From: Candidatus Hydrogenedentota bacterium
GTDB lineage: Bacteria > Hydrogenedentota > Hydrogenedentia > Hydrogenedentales > SLHB01
Length of the DNA: 64,000 bases
Reading direction: 5' to 3'
NCBI GenBank assembly: GCA_029552745.1
Contig: JAKPDK010000172.1
Coordinates: forward strand, 1-64,000
The notes under the pieces were generated by a model, which saw only the letters and a list, made by a program, of their open reading frames with translations, did not search any database and was not told where the DNA came from. Made by a program: the position numbers and the translations under genes. Shown here piece by piece: positions 28,481-35,427 of this stretch (its first letter is position 1; each line of letters starts with the position of its first letter).

Positions 28481-29749
28481 TCAAAACTGCAAAGGCTTTG
28501 CACCATAACGTTCTATCAAAAGACGCCTTGCTTCGCCGGCGAGGAAAATCGAACCGGTTATCACCAAAGGCAAGTCTTTGCTGGCTAGCCGCATTCCGAG
28601 GTCCAACGCGTCGGCTAATTGAAGAGTCCGATGATACCGGAGCGGCCCCGCTGCCTCACACAAGCGATCGATCGGTAACGCCCTCGGGCCCGTAAACTGA
28701 GTCAAAATGATCTCTCTCGCCTTTGGCGCTAAAACTTGTATCATTTGGTCTGCCGCTTTGTCCGATGAGACGCCCAAAAGCAGTACACATTCTTCTAATT
28801 CTTGCGCCAAACGCACTGCCCCGGCGGTATTGTGAGCCACATCAATAATCACGGGTGGGTTTTCCAGCACCCTTTCCAAACGACAGGGCCACTTGGCTTC
28901 AGCAAGCCCTTTTGTAATTGCAGACATTCCAATGTTGGAAAAACGCTCCATCAATACTTCGCATAGCGCTGCAGACGCCGCCGCATTGTCCCCCTGGTGG
29001 GCTCCCCCTAAACCTAGACGTACCGGAGGAAGATTGATGTTCATCCCGTGATATTCAAAGAGCCTGTGCAACGCCTGGCCATGAAATACATAGTCAAAAT
29101 CCCGATCAAGCAAAAAGGCCGGACTTTGCATCAACTCCGCCCGCTTCCGTATAACTTCCAGCGGCTCGGTTTTTTTCTCCGTAACCACGACAGGCACTCG
29201 ACTTTTAATAATACCTGCTTTTTCGAAAGCTATTTTCCCGAGCGTATCACCCAAATACTTCGTATGCTCTAAATCTATATTGGTTATAGCAGTAGCCTCT
29301 GGGCAAATAACGTTGGTGGCATCAAATCTTCCCCCCATTCCCACTTCAATCAGAGCAACATCCACGCGTTTCTCTGCAAACCATCGGAAAGCAACGGCGG
29401 TCAAGAACTCAAAAAAGGTGGGCAAGGTCTCCATTTTTTCGGCAACGGCACGAACAACTCCCAATTGGTCTTCTAATTCGTCATCGGAGATTGGAACGCC
29501 GTTAAAAAGCATCCTTTCATTCAACGCGATCAAATGGGGACTGGTGTATCGACCTGTGGTATAACCGGCATTTCGTAACACGGCATCGACCATTGCCAAG
29601 ACACTCCCCTTGCCGTTTGTGCCGGCAACATGGATACTGGGAAAACATTGGTGGGGCTTGCCAAGAACTTCCAAGAGATGGGAGATATTTTCCAGCCCGA
29701 GTTTGATGCCGAATCGTTCTAAGTGAAACAAAAACTCACGGTGCGTCAC
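28481..29749 (-). CDS. folC: Folylpolyglutamate synthase / dihydrofolate synthase
   Basis: The product adds glutamate to dihydropteroate or reduced folates in an ATP-dependent ligase reaction. The P-loop HVAGTNGKGSV is near residue 40, followed by GRYTSPHL, the magnesium/ligand region ITNIDLEHTKYLGDT with EKAGIIK, and the Mur-ligase-type DVAHNTAGA. I choose the GTG at 29749 (422 aa) because GAGG lies about 9 bases upstream; a TTG 12 codons earlier has no support. It lies between accD and dprA on the minus strand, a pairing with accD that is common in bacteria. Confidence 0.94.
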   Translation of the reverse strand: MTHREFLFHLERFGIKLGLENISHLLEVLGKPHQCFPSIHVAGTNGKGSVLAMVDAVLRNAGYTTGRYTSPHLIALNERMLFNGVPISDDELEDQLGVVRAVAEKMETLPTFFEFLTAVAFRWFAEKRVDVALIEVGMGGRFDATNVICPEATAITNIDLEHTKYLGDTLGKIAFEKAGIIKSRVPVVVTEKKTEPLEVIRKRAELMQSPAFLLDRDFDYVFHGQALHRLFEYHGMNINLPPVRLGLGGAHQGDNAAASAALCEVLMERFSNIGMSAITKGLAEAKWPCRLERVLENPPVIIDVAHNTAGAVRLAQELEECVLLLGVSSDKAADQMIQVLAPKAREIILTQFTGPRALPIDRLCEAAGPLRYHRTLQLADALDLGMRLASKDLPLVITGSIFLAGEARRLLIERYGAKPLQF

Positions 29750-29824
29750 ACGAAGGAACCTCTTTCGCGGAATCGGTTCGCGCAAAAAACTGCTGACAGT
29801 TCACAGCGATCTCTAACAAGTCCA

Positions 29825-30724
29825 CTAAACGGACACAGGAGCAGAGGCAGTTGCCTGAGGATATTCCACGCGCGTTTCTGGAGTAAGGTATCTCAGGAGT
29901 TTTCCCAATACCGAGCGCAGCTTGGTGCGCGGCACGATTATGTCGACAAAACCGTTTTCAAATTGATACTCGGCAGATTGAAACCCCTCCGGTAGCTTCA
30001 CTTTGAGAGCACCCTCAATCAGCCGGGGGCCTGCAAACCCAATATGGGCGCCGGGTTCCGCAATCGTTATATCCGCAAGGCTTGCAAAAGACGCGTAAAC
30101 ACCGCCTGTTGTCGGATTAGTCAGTACACAAATGTAAGGAACGCCGGCGTCGTTCATCTCATGCACTGCGTCTGCCGTCTTTGCCATTTGCATCAGGCTT
30201 AAGATGCCTTCTTCCATGCGCGCGCCTCCGGACGCTGCCAACACGACGAGCGGCAAATTATGCTCCACAGCATCTTTTGCGGCACGGCAAAACTTCTCGC
30301 CCAAAGCAGAACCCATGCTCCCCCCTCGGAAAGAAAAATCCATGGCGCCCAGAACCGTACGCGTTCCCTCAATTTGTGCGAAACCGGTTATCATGGCCTC
30401 GTTCATACCGGCTTTCTGCCGAGCCTGAGCCAGTTTTTCCGGATACGAAAATCCAACTTCCGGAATGACAAAACCTAAAGGATCCACGCTCTGCAAACCC
30501 GCATGCGTCTCCTGAAAGGTATCCATGTCAACAAGCCACAATATGCGTTTTCTTGCTTTTACACGATAATGATACCCACAAAGTGTACAAACCATTTGGT
30601 TCTGCTGGACATCTTTGTGGTAAACGACCTTTTGACAGCCGTGGCACTTCATCCACAAGCCTGCAGGCAACTCGCTCTTACGCCCGATAACCGATACAAA
30701 TCTTCTGCGCTTCAAAAAGGCCAT
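29825..30724 (-). CDS. accD: Acetyl-CoA carboxylase carboxyltransferase beta subunit
   Basis: This 299-aa subunit transfers the carboxyl group from biotin to acetyl-CoA in the first step of fatty-acid synthesis. It has the N-terminal four-Cys zinc finger (CHGCQ...CTLCG, residues about 28-50) and a crotonase-fold core with GARMEEGILSLMQMAKT and FAGPRLIEGALK. The start ATG at 30724 has GAGGGG about 8 bases upstream. The zinc-ribbon gene ends 3 bases before it, implying co-transcription. The alpha subunit (accA) is not in the window. Confidence 0.96.
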   Translation of the reverse strand: MAFLKRRRFVSVIGRKSELPAGLWMKCHGCQKVVYHKDVQQNQMVCTLCGYHYRVKARKRILWLVDMDTFQETHAGLQSVDPLGFVIPEVGFSYPEKLAQARQKAGMNEAMITGFAQIEGTRTVLGAMDFSFRGGSMGSALGEKFCRAAKDAVEHNLPLVVLAASGGARMEEGILSLMQMAKTADAVHEMNDAGVPYICVLTNPTTGGVYASFASLADITIAEPGAHIGFAGPRLIEGALKVKLPEGFQSAEYQFENGFVDIIVPRTKLRSVLGKLLRYLTPETRVEYPQATASAPVSV

Positions 30725-30727
30725 CGT

Positions 30728-31465
30728 CTATCCCCTCATCTCACCAGTCACCGGTGCAATATTCCGCTCTACTTTATCCAATGAGTACAAAATGCGTCCG
30801 CAATGATTACAAGCGCGTACTTTTCCTGCCAACACCTCATTCACCAATTGGGGAGGAACCGCCATGTTACATCCCGAGCAGTGTTCTCCCCGCAAGGGTA
30901 CCACACCCAACGCCGACTTTTTTCGGCTCCGGAACCGCTCGTATTGAGCCAATAAGTCAGGCTCCACCAAGGCGGCTTGAGGGGAACGTTGCGCCTCTTT
31001 TTCTTTGCGCACACGCACCGCTTTAGCCAACTCTTCATCAATAACGGAAAACTCTTTTTCAATACCTTTTATCTCATTTTGAATGCGTTTTTCATCCTCC
31101 GCCAGACTCACTTTTGCTTCGTCGATTTCCATCATCACTGATATAATTCGTTCTTCCTTAAGGCTTATCTGTTTTTTCAACGTTTCTATCTCATGCAAAA
31201 GAGCTTGATACTCTTCGTTCTTTTTTACACTCAATAGTTGTTGTTGATATTTCTGAATTTGATTCTGTACCTGTTCGATATCCTTCTCGAGTGTTCGTTG
31301 CTCCAACTGAAGGTCTTTCAGTTTCTTATGCCTTTCTTCGAGTTCCGCGCGAAGCCGTTGAATCTGCACCTCCAACTTGGTCTTGCGTTTGGGGATCTCT
31401 TTTTCACGCTCTAAACACTTTTCGATTTCCAAATCCAACTCTTGTAGTTTCAAGAGATTTTTCAA
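30728..31465 (-). CDS. C4-type zinc-ribbon coiled-coil protein (CT398/DUF164-like)
   Basis: The product is a long N-terminal coiled coil (about residues 1-175) rich in Lys, Glu and Leu heptads, followed by a C-terminal ribbon: CSGCNMAVPPQLVNEV and CNHCGRILY. This is the architecture of the bacterial DUF164/CT398 family, whose structure is a helical hairpin with a zinc knuckle and whose role is still unclear. The start is a TTG at 31465, well supported by AGGAGG 5 bases upstream (245 aa). It opens the zinc-ribbon-accD-folC-dprA operon just after a strong terminator. Confidence 0.85.
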   Translation of the reverse strand: MKNLLKLQELDLEIEKCLEREKEIPKRKTKLEVQIQRLRAELEERHKKLKDLQLEQRTLEKDIEQVQNQIQKYQQQLLSVKKNEEYQALLHEIETLKKQISLKEERIISVMMEIDEAKVSLAEDEKRIQNEIKGIEKEFSVIDEELAKAVRVRKEKEAQRSPQAALVEPDLLAQYERFRSRKKSALGVVPLRGEHCSGCNMAVPPQLVNEVLAGKVRACNHCGRILYSLDKVERNIAPVTGEMRG

Positions 31466-31518
31466 GGCTACCTCCTGCCGACGCGCGGTACTGCGCACGC
31501 CACATCGTAAAAACCAAC

Positions 31519-31546
31519 AAAAAAGGCCGCAGAAAAGTCTGCGGCC
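31519..31546 (-). terminator. Intrinsic terminator between ilvN and the zinc-ribbon gene
   Basis: On the minus strand a perfect 9-bp stem (GGCCGCAGA / TCTGCGGCC) with a 4-base loop is followed directly by TTTTTT. It would end transcription from the prs-rplY-pth-ilvN operon, about 140 bases after the ilvN stop codon. Confidence 0.88.
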
Positions 31547-31688
31547 TGGACATCGCCCACCGATCCCCTTGGATCACACCAAGCGAGCCGTCCCTGCTCT
31601 TCCCGTCGTTCCACCCATGTGGAACAAAGGCAACCTCGAACTAAGATGTTATCTCTTTCGTTTTCAGACAAGGACGACTCTTCTTTTC
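31519..31688 (-). ncRNA. Possible structured 3' UTR or small RNA downstream of ilvN
   Basis: The 140 bases between the ilvN stop and the terminator contain further strong hairpins: GTTCCAC-N4-GTGGAAC (31608-31625) and CTTGG-N6-CCAAG (31568-31583). A 74-codon frame overlapping the ilvN stop as ATGA crosses the terminator stem and resembles nothing known, so RNA structure is the better reading. I do not recognise RNase P RNA, tmRNA, SRP RNA or 6S RNA here. Confidence 0.3.
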
Positions 31689-32168
31689 TCATTTGGGAGA
31701 CCTCGCAATGGCGATCTTCCCTGTTCGCACTAATTCTTGTATCCCAAAAGGCCTCATCATGTCAACAAAGGCCTCAATCTTGCCTTCCGAACCTGTCACC
31801 TCGACGGTCATTGCCTCTTTGCCGATGTCAATCACCTTGGCACGGAATATCGTTGCTATTTCCACAATCTCACTGCGAATCTTGTTATCTGCCGCCACCT
31901 TGACCATGACAAGCTCGCGTTCCACATGATCTTCTTGAGTCAAATCTTTGACTTCAATGGTCTCCACTAGCTTATTGAGCTGTTTCATGATCTGTTCCAA
32001 AACACGGTCGTCACCTCGGACAACCACGGTCATACGTGACACGGCGGGGTCCAAGGTTTCTGCCACGCACAGGCTGTCAATGTTGTAGCCCCGTGCGCTA
32101 AAGAGCCCAGAAACTCGCGCCAAAACACCAAACTGGTTTTCCACTAAGATCGTGATAGTATGTCTCAT
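31689..32168 (-). CDS. ilvN: Acetolactate synthase small (regulatory) subunit
   Basis: This 159-aa regulatory subunit mediates feedback inhibition by valine and stabilises the catalytic subunit in branched-chain amino-acid synthesis. The N-terminal ACT domain is clear (ITILVENQFGVLARVSGLFSARGYNI), followed by the typical second half (LVMVKVAADNKIRSEI...RPFGIQELVRTGKIA). The ATG overlaps the pth stop as ATGA, so translation is probably coupled. The catalytic subunit gene ilvB, normally adjacent, is absent from the window, so this is an unlinked ilvN. Confidence 0.95.
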   Translation of the reverse strand: MRHTITILVENQFGVLARVSGLFSARGYNIDSLCVAETLDPAVSRMTVVVRGDDRVLEQIMKQLNKLVETIEVKDLTQEDHVERELVMVKVAADNKIRSEIVEIATIFRAKVIDIGKEAMTVEVTGSEGKIEAFVDMMRPFGIQELVRTGKIAIARSPK

Positions 32169-32827
32169 ACCTTCTCCTGTCTTGCGCTGCCGTCTTGCGC
32201 CTCTTGAGAGCCCTTTTCTTCAGGAGTCTGCCGCGCATTGAAACGATCCATCGCCGCTTGCAATCCATATTGAGCGTACACTAGCACGGCATCTACACCT
32301 TTCGAAACGGCTCGTTCAACGACCGCATTCTCTTCCGGCGTAAACCGCCCCAGCACATGCCGGGTCAGATCACCATCATCCTTACCTATACCCACTCCTA
32401 TGCGCAGTCTGGGAAAGGCGTTTGTGCCCAGGTGGTCAATTATGGACTTTAAACCGTTATGGCCGCCCGCACTCCCCGAAGCACGTAACCGCAATCGCCC
32501 CAAGGGCAGGTTGACGTCGTCTGTCACTACCAGCAAGTTTTCTAACCCACTGATACAATATCGAACCGCTTGGCGAACAGACTCACCGCTGCGGTTCATG
32601 TACGTCATGGGTTTCAAAAGGGCAATCCGTGCGTCCGCCGCGCGGCCTTCGGCAAATAGTCCCGCGTACTTTTCCCGGGCAAAAGCCACCCCGAGGCGAG
32701 CAGCCAGTTCGTCCAGTACTCGAAAGCCAAGATTATGTCGCGTATCTCTGTATTCCGGACCGGGGTTCCCCAATCCTACTATCAGAACCCGTCTTTCAGG
32801 CGGCTTCGCATCGGAGGCCAAATCCAT
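32165..32827 (-). CDS. pth: Peptidyl-tRNA hydrolase
   Basis: The enzyme releases tRNA from prematurely dropped peptidyl-tRNAs. The family signatures GLGNPGPEYRDTRHNLGF (containing the catalytic His) and KPMTYMNRSGESV are present, together with DDVNLPLGRLRLRASGSAGGHNGLKSI, the substrate-binding block. At 220 aa it is slightly longer than usual because of a charged C-terminal tail (EEKGSQEAQDGSARQ). It lies between rplY and ilvN in a tight minus-strand operon, the classic prs-rplY-pth order. Confidence 0.96.
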   Translation of the reverse strand: MDLASDAKPPERRVLIVGLGNPGPEYRDTRHNLGFRVLDELAARLGVAFAREKYAGLFAEGRAADARIALLKPMTYMNRSGESVRQAVRYCISGLENLLVVTDDVNLPLGRLRLRASGSAGGHNGLKSIIDHLGTNAFPRLRIGVGIGKDDGDLTRHVLGRFTPEENAVVERAVSKGVDAVLVYAQYGLQAAMDRFNARQTPEEKGSQEAQDGSARQEKV

Positions 32828-32847
32828 ACTCTTTGCCTAGGGGCGTT

Positions 32848-33513
32848 TTATTCCTTTTCCTCACCTTCGGTTTCACCGCCTTGCTCCGCTTCCTCACCAA
32901 CAAGGGCAGGCTCACCGGCAGTCTCGGCAGCAGCAGCGGCTTCCTTAACGATTCGCGGCGTATGCACAGCAACCACAGTGCGCTCAGGCTCTGTTACGAT
33001 AGTCACATTGGGAGGTGGCTGAATGTCAGAAACGTGTAGACTATCACCCATGGACAATTCCGTGACGTCAACGACGATCTCATCGGGCACTTCCAGCGCA
33101 AGACACTCCACCTCAAGCTCCCGAAGTTGATGGTCGAGCACGCCCCCCTCAACAACACCTTTGGCTTGCCCGCGTAAAACTATCGGGACAAACGTCGTGA
33201 TTCGTTCATCCAACCGTATCCGCAAAAAATCCGCGTGAATGATCTCCCCCCGAACAGGGTGGTGCTGCACGTCTTTCACCAACGCGGGCGAGCTCCACTC
33301 TTGATTATCCTCCACGACCAATTGTACCACCGCATGTTCTCCCCCTTTGCCGTGCAAGACTTTCTCAAACTCTTTGCGGTTCAAAACAAGAGCAACCGTA
33401 TCTTTATCCCCGCCGTAAAGCACGGCAGGCACATCCCCGGCGCGTCGGATTCGCCGAGCTGGTCCCTTACCATTTGGGTGTCTCATTTTGACGTTCAATG
33501 TATGCAGTTCCAT
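32848..33513 (-). CDS. rplY: 50S ribosomal protein L25 (CTC form)
   Basis: This is a 5S-rRNA-binding ribosomal protein of the long CTC type. The N-terminal L25 domain covers about residues 1-90 (ARRIRRAGDVPAVLYGG; HADFLRIRLDE). The TL5-like C-terminal beta domain covers about 95-185 (PIVLRGQAKGVVEGGVLDHQLRELEVECL, in parts). A disordered Ala/Glu-rich tail ends the protein. The ATG at 33513 is chosen because GGAGG lies just upstream. It sits 24 bases after prs and 20 before pth. Confidence 0.95.
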   Translation of the reverse strand: MELHTLNVKMRHPNGKGPARRIRRAGDVPAVLYGGDKDTVALVLNRKEFEKVLHGKGGEHAVVQLVVEDNQEWSSPALVKDVQHHPVRGEIIHADFLRIRLDERITTFVPIVLRGQAKGVVEGGVLDHQLRELEVECLALEVPDEIVVDVTELSMGDSLHVSDIQPPPNVTIVTEPERTVVAVHTPRIVKEAAAAAETAGEPALVGEEAEQGGETEGEEKE

Positions 33514-33537
33514 ATTTCCTCCATTCGTGCTTGTCAA

Positions 33538-34485
33538 TTACCGAAATAACGCACTGACCGACTCTTCCTCATGAATTCGCCGAATGGCTTCCGCCACTAA
33601 CGGCGCTATCGTTAATACTTTAATCTTGGAACAAGAACGAGCCCGCTCCGAAAGCGGAATCGAATCGCTGACTAAAACCTGGTCCAACACCGACTGTTCT
33701 ATTAGGTCAATGGCATTCCCGCTAAACACCGCATGGGTAGCACAGGCCGATACGTCCGTCGCTCCGCGTTCTTTCACTGCTCGAGCCGCTTTTACGAGAG
33801 TGCCCCCCGTATCAATGATGTCATCAAAGATCAGCGCATGTTTTCCTTCTACTTCGCCGATGACATTAACTACCTCGCATTCGTTATGTTGCGAACGACG
33901 CTTATCAATGATAACCAAAGGTGCATCCAGCCGTCTTGCAAAATCCCGAATTCGGTGAACACTTCCCGTATCCGGACTGACCACAACGGGCTTGGAAATT
34001 CCTTGTCCTGCAAAATGTTCCGCAAATACGATGTCACCACTCAGATGGTCTACCGGAATATCAAAAAAACCTTGAATTTGGCCACAATGTAAATCGACCG
34101 TCAAAACTCGGTGCGCTCCGGCAGCCACAATCAGATTGGAAACCAATTTCGCGGTAATAGGAACACGCGGACGATCTTTTCGGTCCTGCCGCGCATAGCC
34201 AAAATAGGGCAATACCGCTGTGATCCGTTTAGCGGACGCCCTTTTCGCCGCATCAATTAGTACCAGCAGCTCCATCAAGTGGTCGTTGACCGGCGGCGAT
34301 GTCCCGTTGATAATAAAGACATCACAGCCACGAACGTTCTCCCCAATTTGGACACAAAGCTCGCCGTCGCTGAACCGAAACGTGTTTAGTGCCCCCAGTT
34401 CCATCCCGAGGCACCGGCACACCTGCTCACCAAAAGCACGGGAAGCAGAACCACAGAATATCTTTTTCTCTTTGCTGAAAGCCAC
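33538..34485 (-). CDS. prs: Ribose-phosphate pyrophosphokinase
   Basis: The enzyme makes PRPP from ribose 5-phosphate and ATP for nucleotide, His and Trp synthesis. At 315 aa it is a typical class I enzyme. Visible motifs are YFGYARQDRK, VDLHCGQIQGFFDIPVDHL, VSPDTGSVHR and the PRPP-binding loop FDDIIDTGGTLVKAA. The start codon is a GTG at 34485, with AAGGG about 8 bases upstream. It follows the tRNA-Gln gene on the same strand by 85 bases and leads the rplY-pth-ilvN operon. Confidence 0.97.
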   Translation of the reverse strand: MAFSKEKKIFCGSASRAFGEQVCRCLGMELGALNTFRFSDGELCVQIGENVRGCDVFIINGTSPPVNDHLMELLVLIDAAKRASAKRITAVLPYFGYARQDRKDRPRVPITAKLVSNLIVAAGAHRVLTVDLHCGQIQGFFDIPVDHLSGDIVFAEHFAGQGISKPVVVSPDTGSVHRIRDFARRLDAPLVIIDKRRSQHNECEVVNVIGEVEGKHALIFDDIIDTGGTLVKAARAVKERGATDVSACATHAVFSGNAIDLIEQSVLDQVLVSDSIPLSERARSCSKIKVLTIAPLVAEAIRRIHEEESVSALFR

Positions 34486-34570
34486 AACTCGCCCTTATTC
34501 TCAAAACCAGCCGTCACCCAACGGAATACGGCGATAACACGCCCGAGCTACACCGCCTGAAATGAGAAAG

Positions 34571-34645
34571 TGGCTGGGGCGGGAGGATTCGAACCTACGA
34601 ATGCCGGGACCAAAACCCGGTGCCTTACCACTTGGCTACGCCCCA
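34571..34645 (-). tRNA. tRNA-Gln (UUG anticodon), CCA encoded
   Basis: On the minus strand the acceptor arm TGGGGCG pairs with CGCCCCA, followed by an encoded GCCA end. The anticodon stem CCGGG/CCCGG encloses a TTTTGGT loop, giving anticodon UUG. The T arm contains GGTTCGAATCC. The sequence closely matches the bacterial tRNA-Gln pattern (AGCCAAGTGGTAAGGC D-arm). Confidence 0.95.
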
Positions 34646-34785
34646 GCGTAAACTCCAGCACGAGCGGCCTATGTCCCCATTACCCTTTGAATAAGGAACC
34701 GGGACAAACGCTTACGCCGTGCAAATGGTTCAAGCCTGGACAAGGACTATTTTATACCAATTTCTAGGGAAAGGATTCAACTTCT

Positions 34786-35293
34786 TGTATAAGTGCAGTA
34801 CCTTTGGCACTTTCTGTTACGTTGAATGATGAATTGAAAAGGGGATTTTCCATAAAGGGCATTAAGGAAAAGACGCCGACGCGTGGTCCCCGAAGTATGT
34901 TTGAGCCATTTACAAAGCCCTCGAGCATTTGGGATTATTCTTTTTTCCGTGCCACGTTCCATTGCACTATAGCCCCGCCGCTGTCATTGCGAGGAGCCCC
35001 GAGAGGATAACGTGGCAATCCCCTTGGATACCCGTAAATTGCCCCGAGTTCTTCCCGTTGCCTCTTGTGCTGCGTCCCCCACTGCTGTCATTGCGAGGAG
35101 CCCTGAAAGGGCGACGTGGCAATCCCCTTGGTTATGCGGAGATTACCCCTTCCCCTGCCCCACATGCTCTTGCGCTGCACGGACAAGGGGATTGCTTCGG
35201 CGCTTCGGGAATTCGCCCCTCGCAATGACAACCATGCGCAGAAGCCAAGGTCTATCTCCTCGATGTGCTACCACATGTTTATGAGCTTATGCG
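34786..35293. repeat. Dispersed ~0.5 kb non-coding element, complete copy 3
   Basis: The left terminus TGTATAAGTGCAGTACC followed by TTTGGCACT matches the elements at 15724 and 18277 for about 100 bases. The right terminus (CTCCTCGATGTGCTACC to GAGCTTATGC) is a more diverged version of those ending at 141 and 16196. Inside, GTCATTGCGAGGAG-type modules occur twice in direct orientation and once inverted. No ORF in it looks real. It fills most of the 780-base gap between the tRNA and the helicase gene; the remainder holds the helicase promoter. Confidence 0.75.
34981..35232. repeat. Two direct and one inverted copy of the GTCATTGCGAGGAG module
   Basis: Copy a (34981-35027) and copy b (35085-35131) are nearly identical 47-base units, CTGTCATTGCGAGGAGCCC to GTGGCAATCCCCTTGG, spaced 104 bases apart. 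A reverse copy (35185-35232) ends CCCTCGCAATGACAA. Either direct copy can pair with the inverted one, through GTCATTGCGAG and the inner GGCAATCCC/GGGGATTGC. The arrangement differs from copy 2, which has only one direct module. Confidence 0.75.
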
Positions 35294-35356
35294 CTTTCCC
35301 AATAAGTCGCCTAGAATGCAAGGCCCAGAAAAGAGGACGGATACTTTGGGTATAGT

Positions 35357-35385
35357 TTGAAACCCATATTATCCTACTATAAAAT
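35357..35385 (+). promoter_or_regulatory. Sigma-70 type promoter for the uvrD-like/pheA operon
   Basis: TTGAAA (35357-35362) and TAAAAT (35380-35385) are separated by 17 bases and lie 45-70 bases before the helicase start. A tandem 10-mer (TTCTTACCAT twice, 35391-35410) covers the predicted start of transcription. Confidence 0.55.
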
Positions 35386-35427
35386 AGCAATTCTTACCAT
35401 TTCTTACCATTAGGAAATGCCTTAAAA

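Noticed and set aside
31468-31692. 74-codon frame overlapping the ilvN stop as ATGA
   Set aside because: It crosses a perfect terminator stem and T-run and has no recognisable domain, so a structured 3' UTR is more likely.
34981-35232. Spaced direct repeats resembling a short CRISPR array
   Set aside because: There are only two direct copies, the units are long and hairpin-prone, a third copy is inverted, and no cas genes are present.
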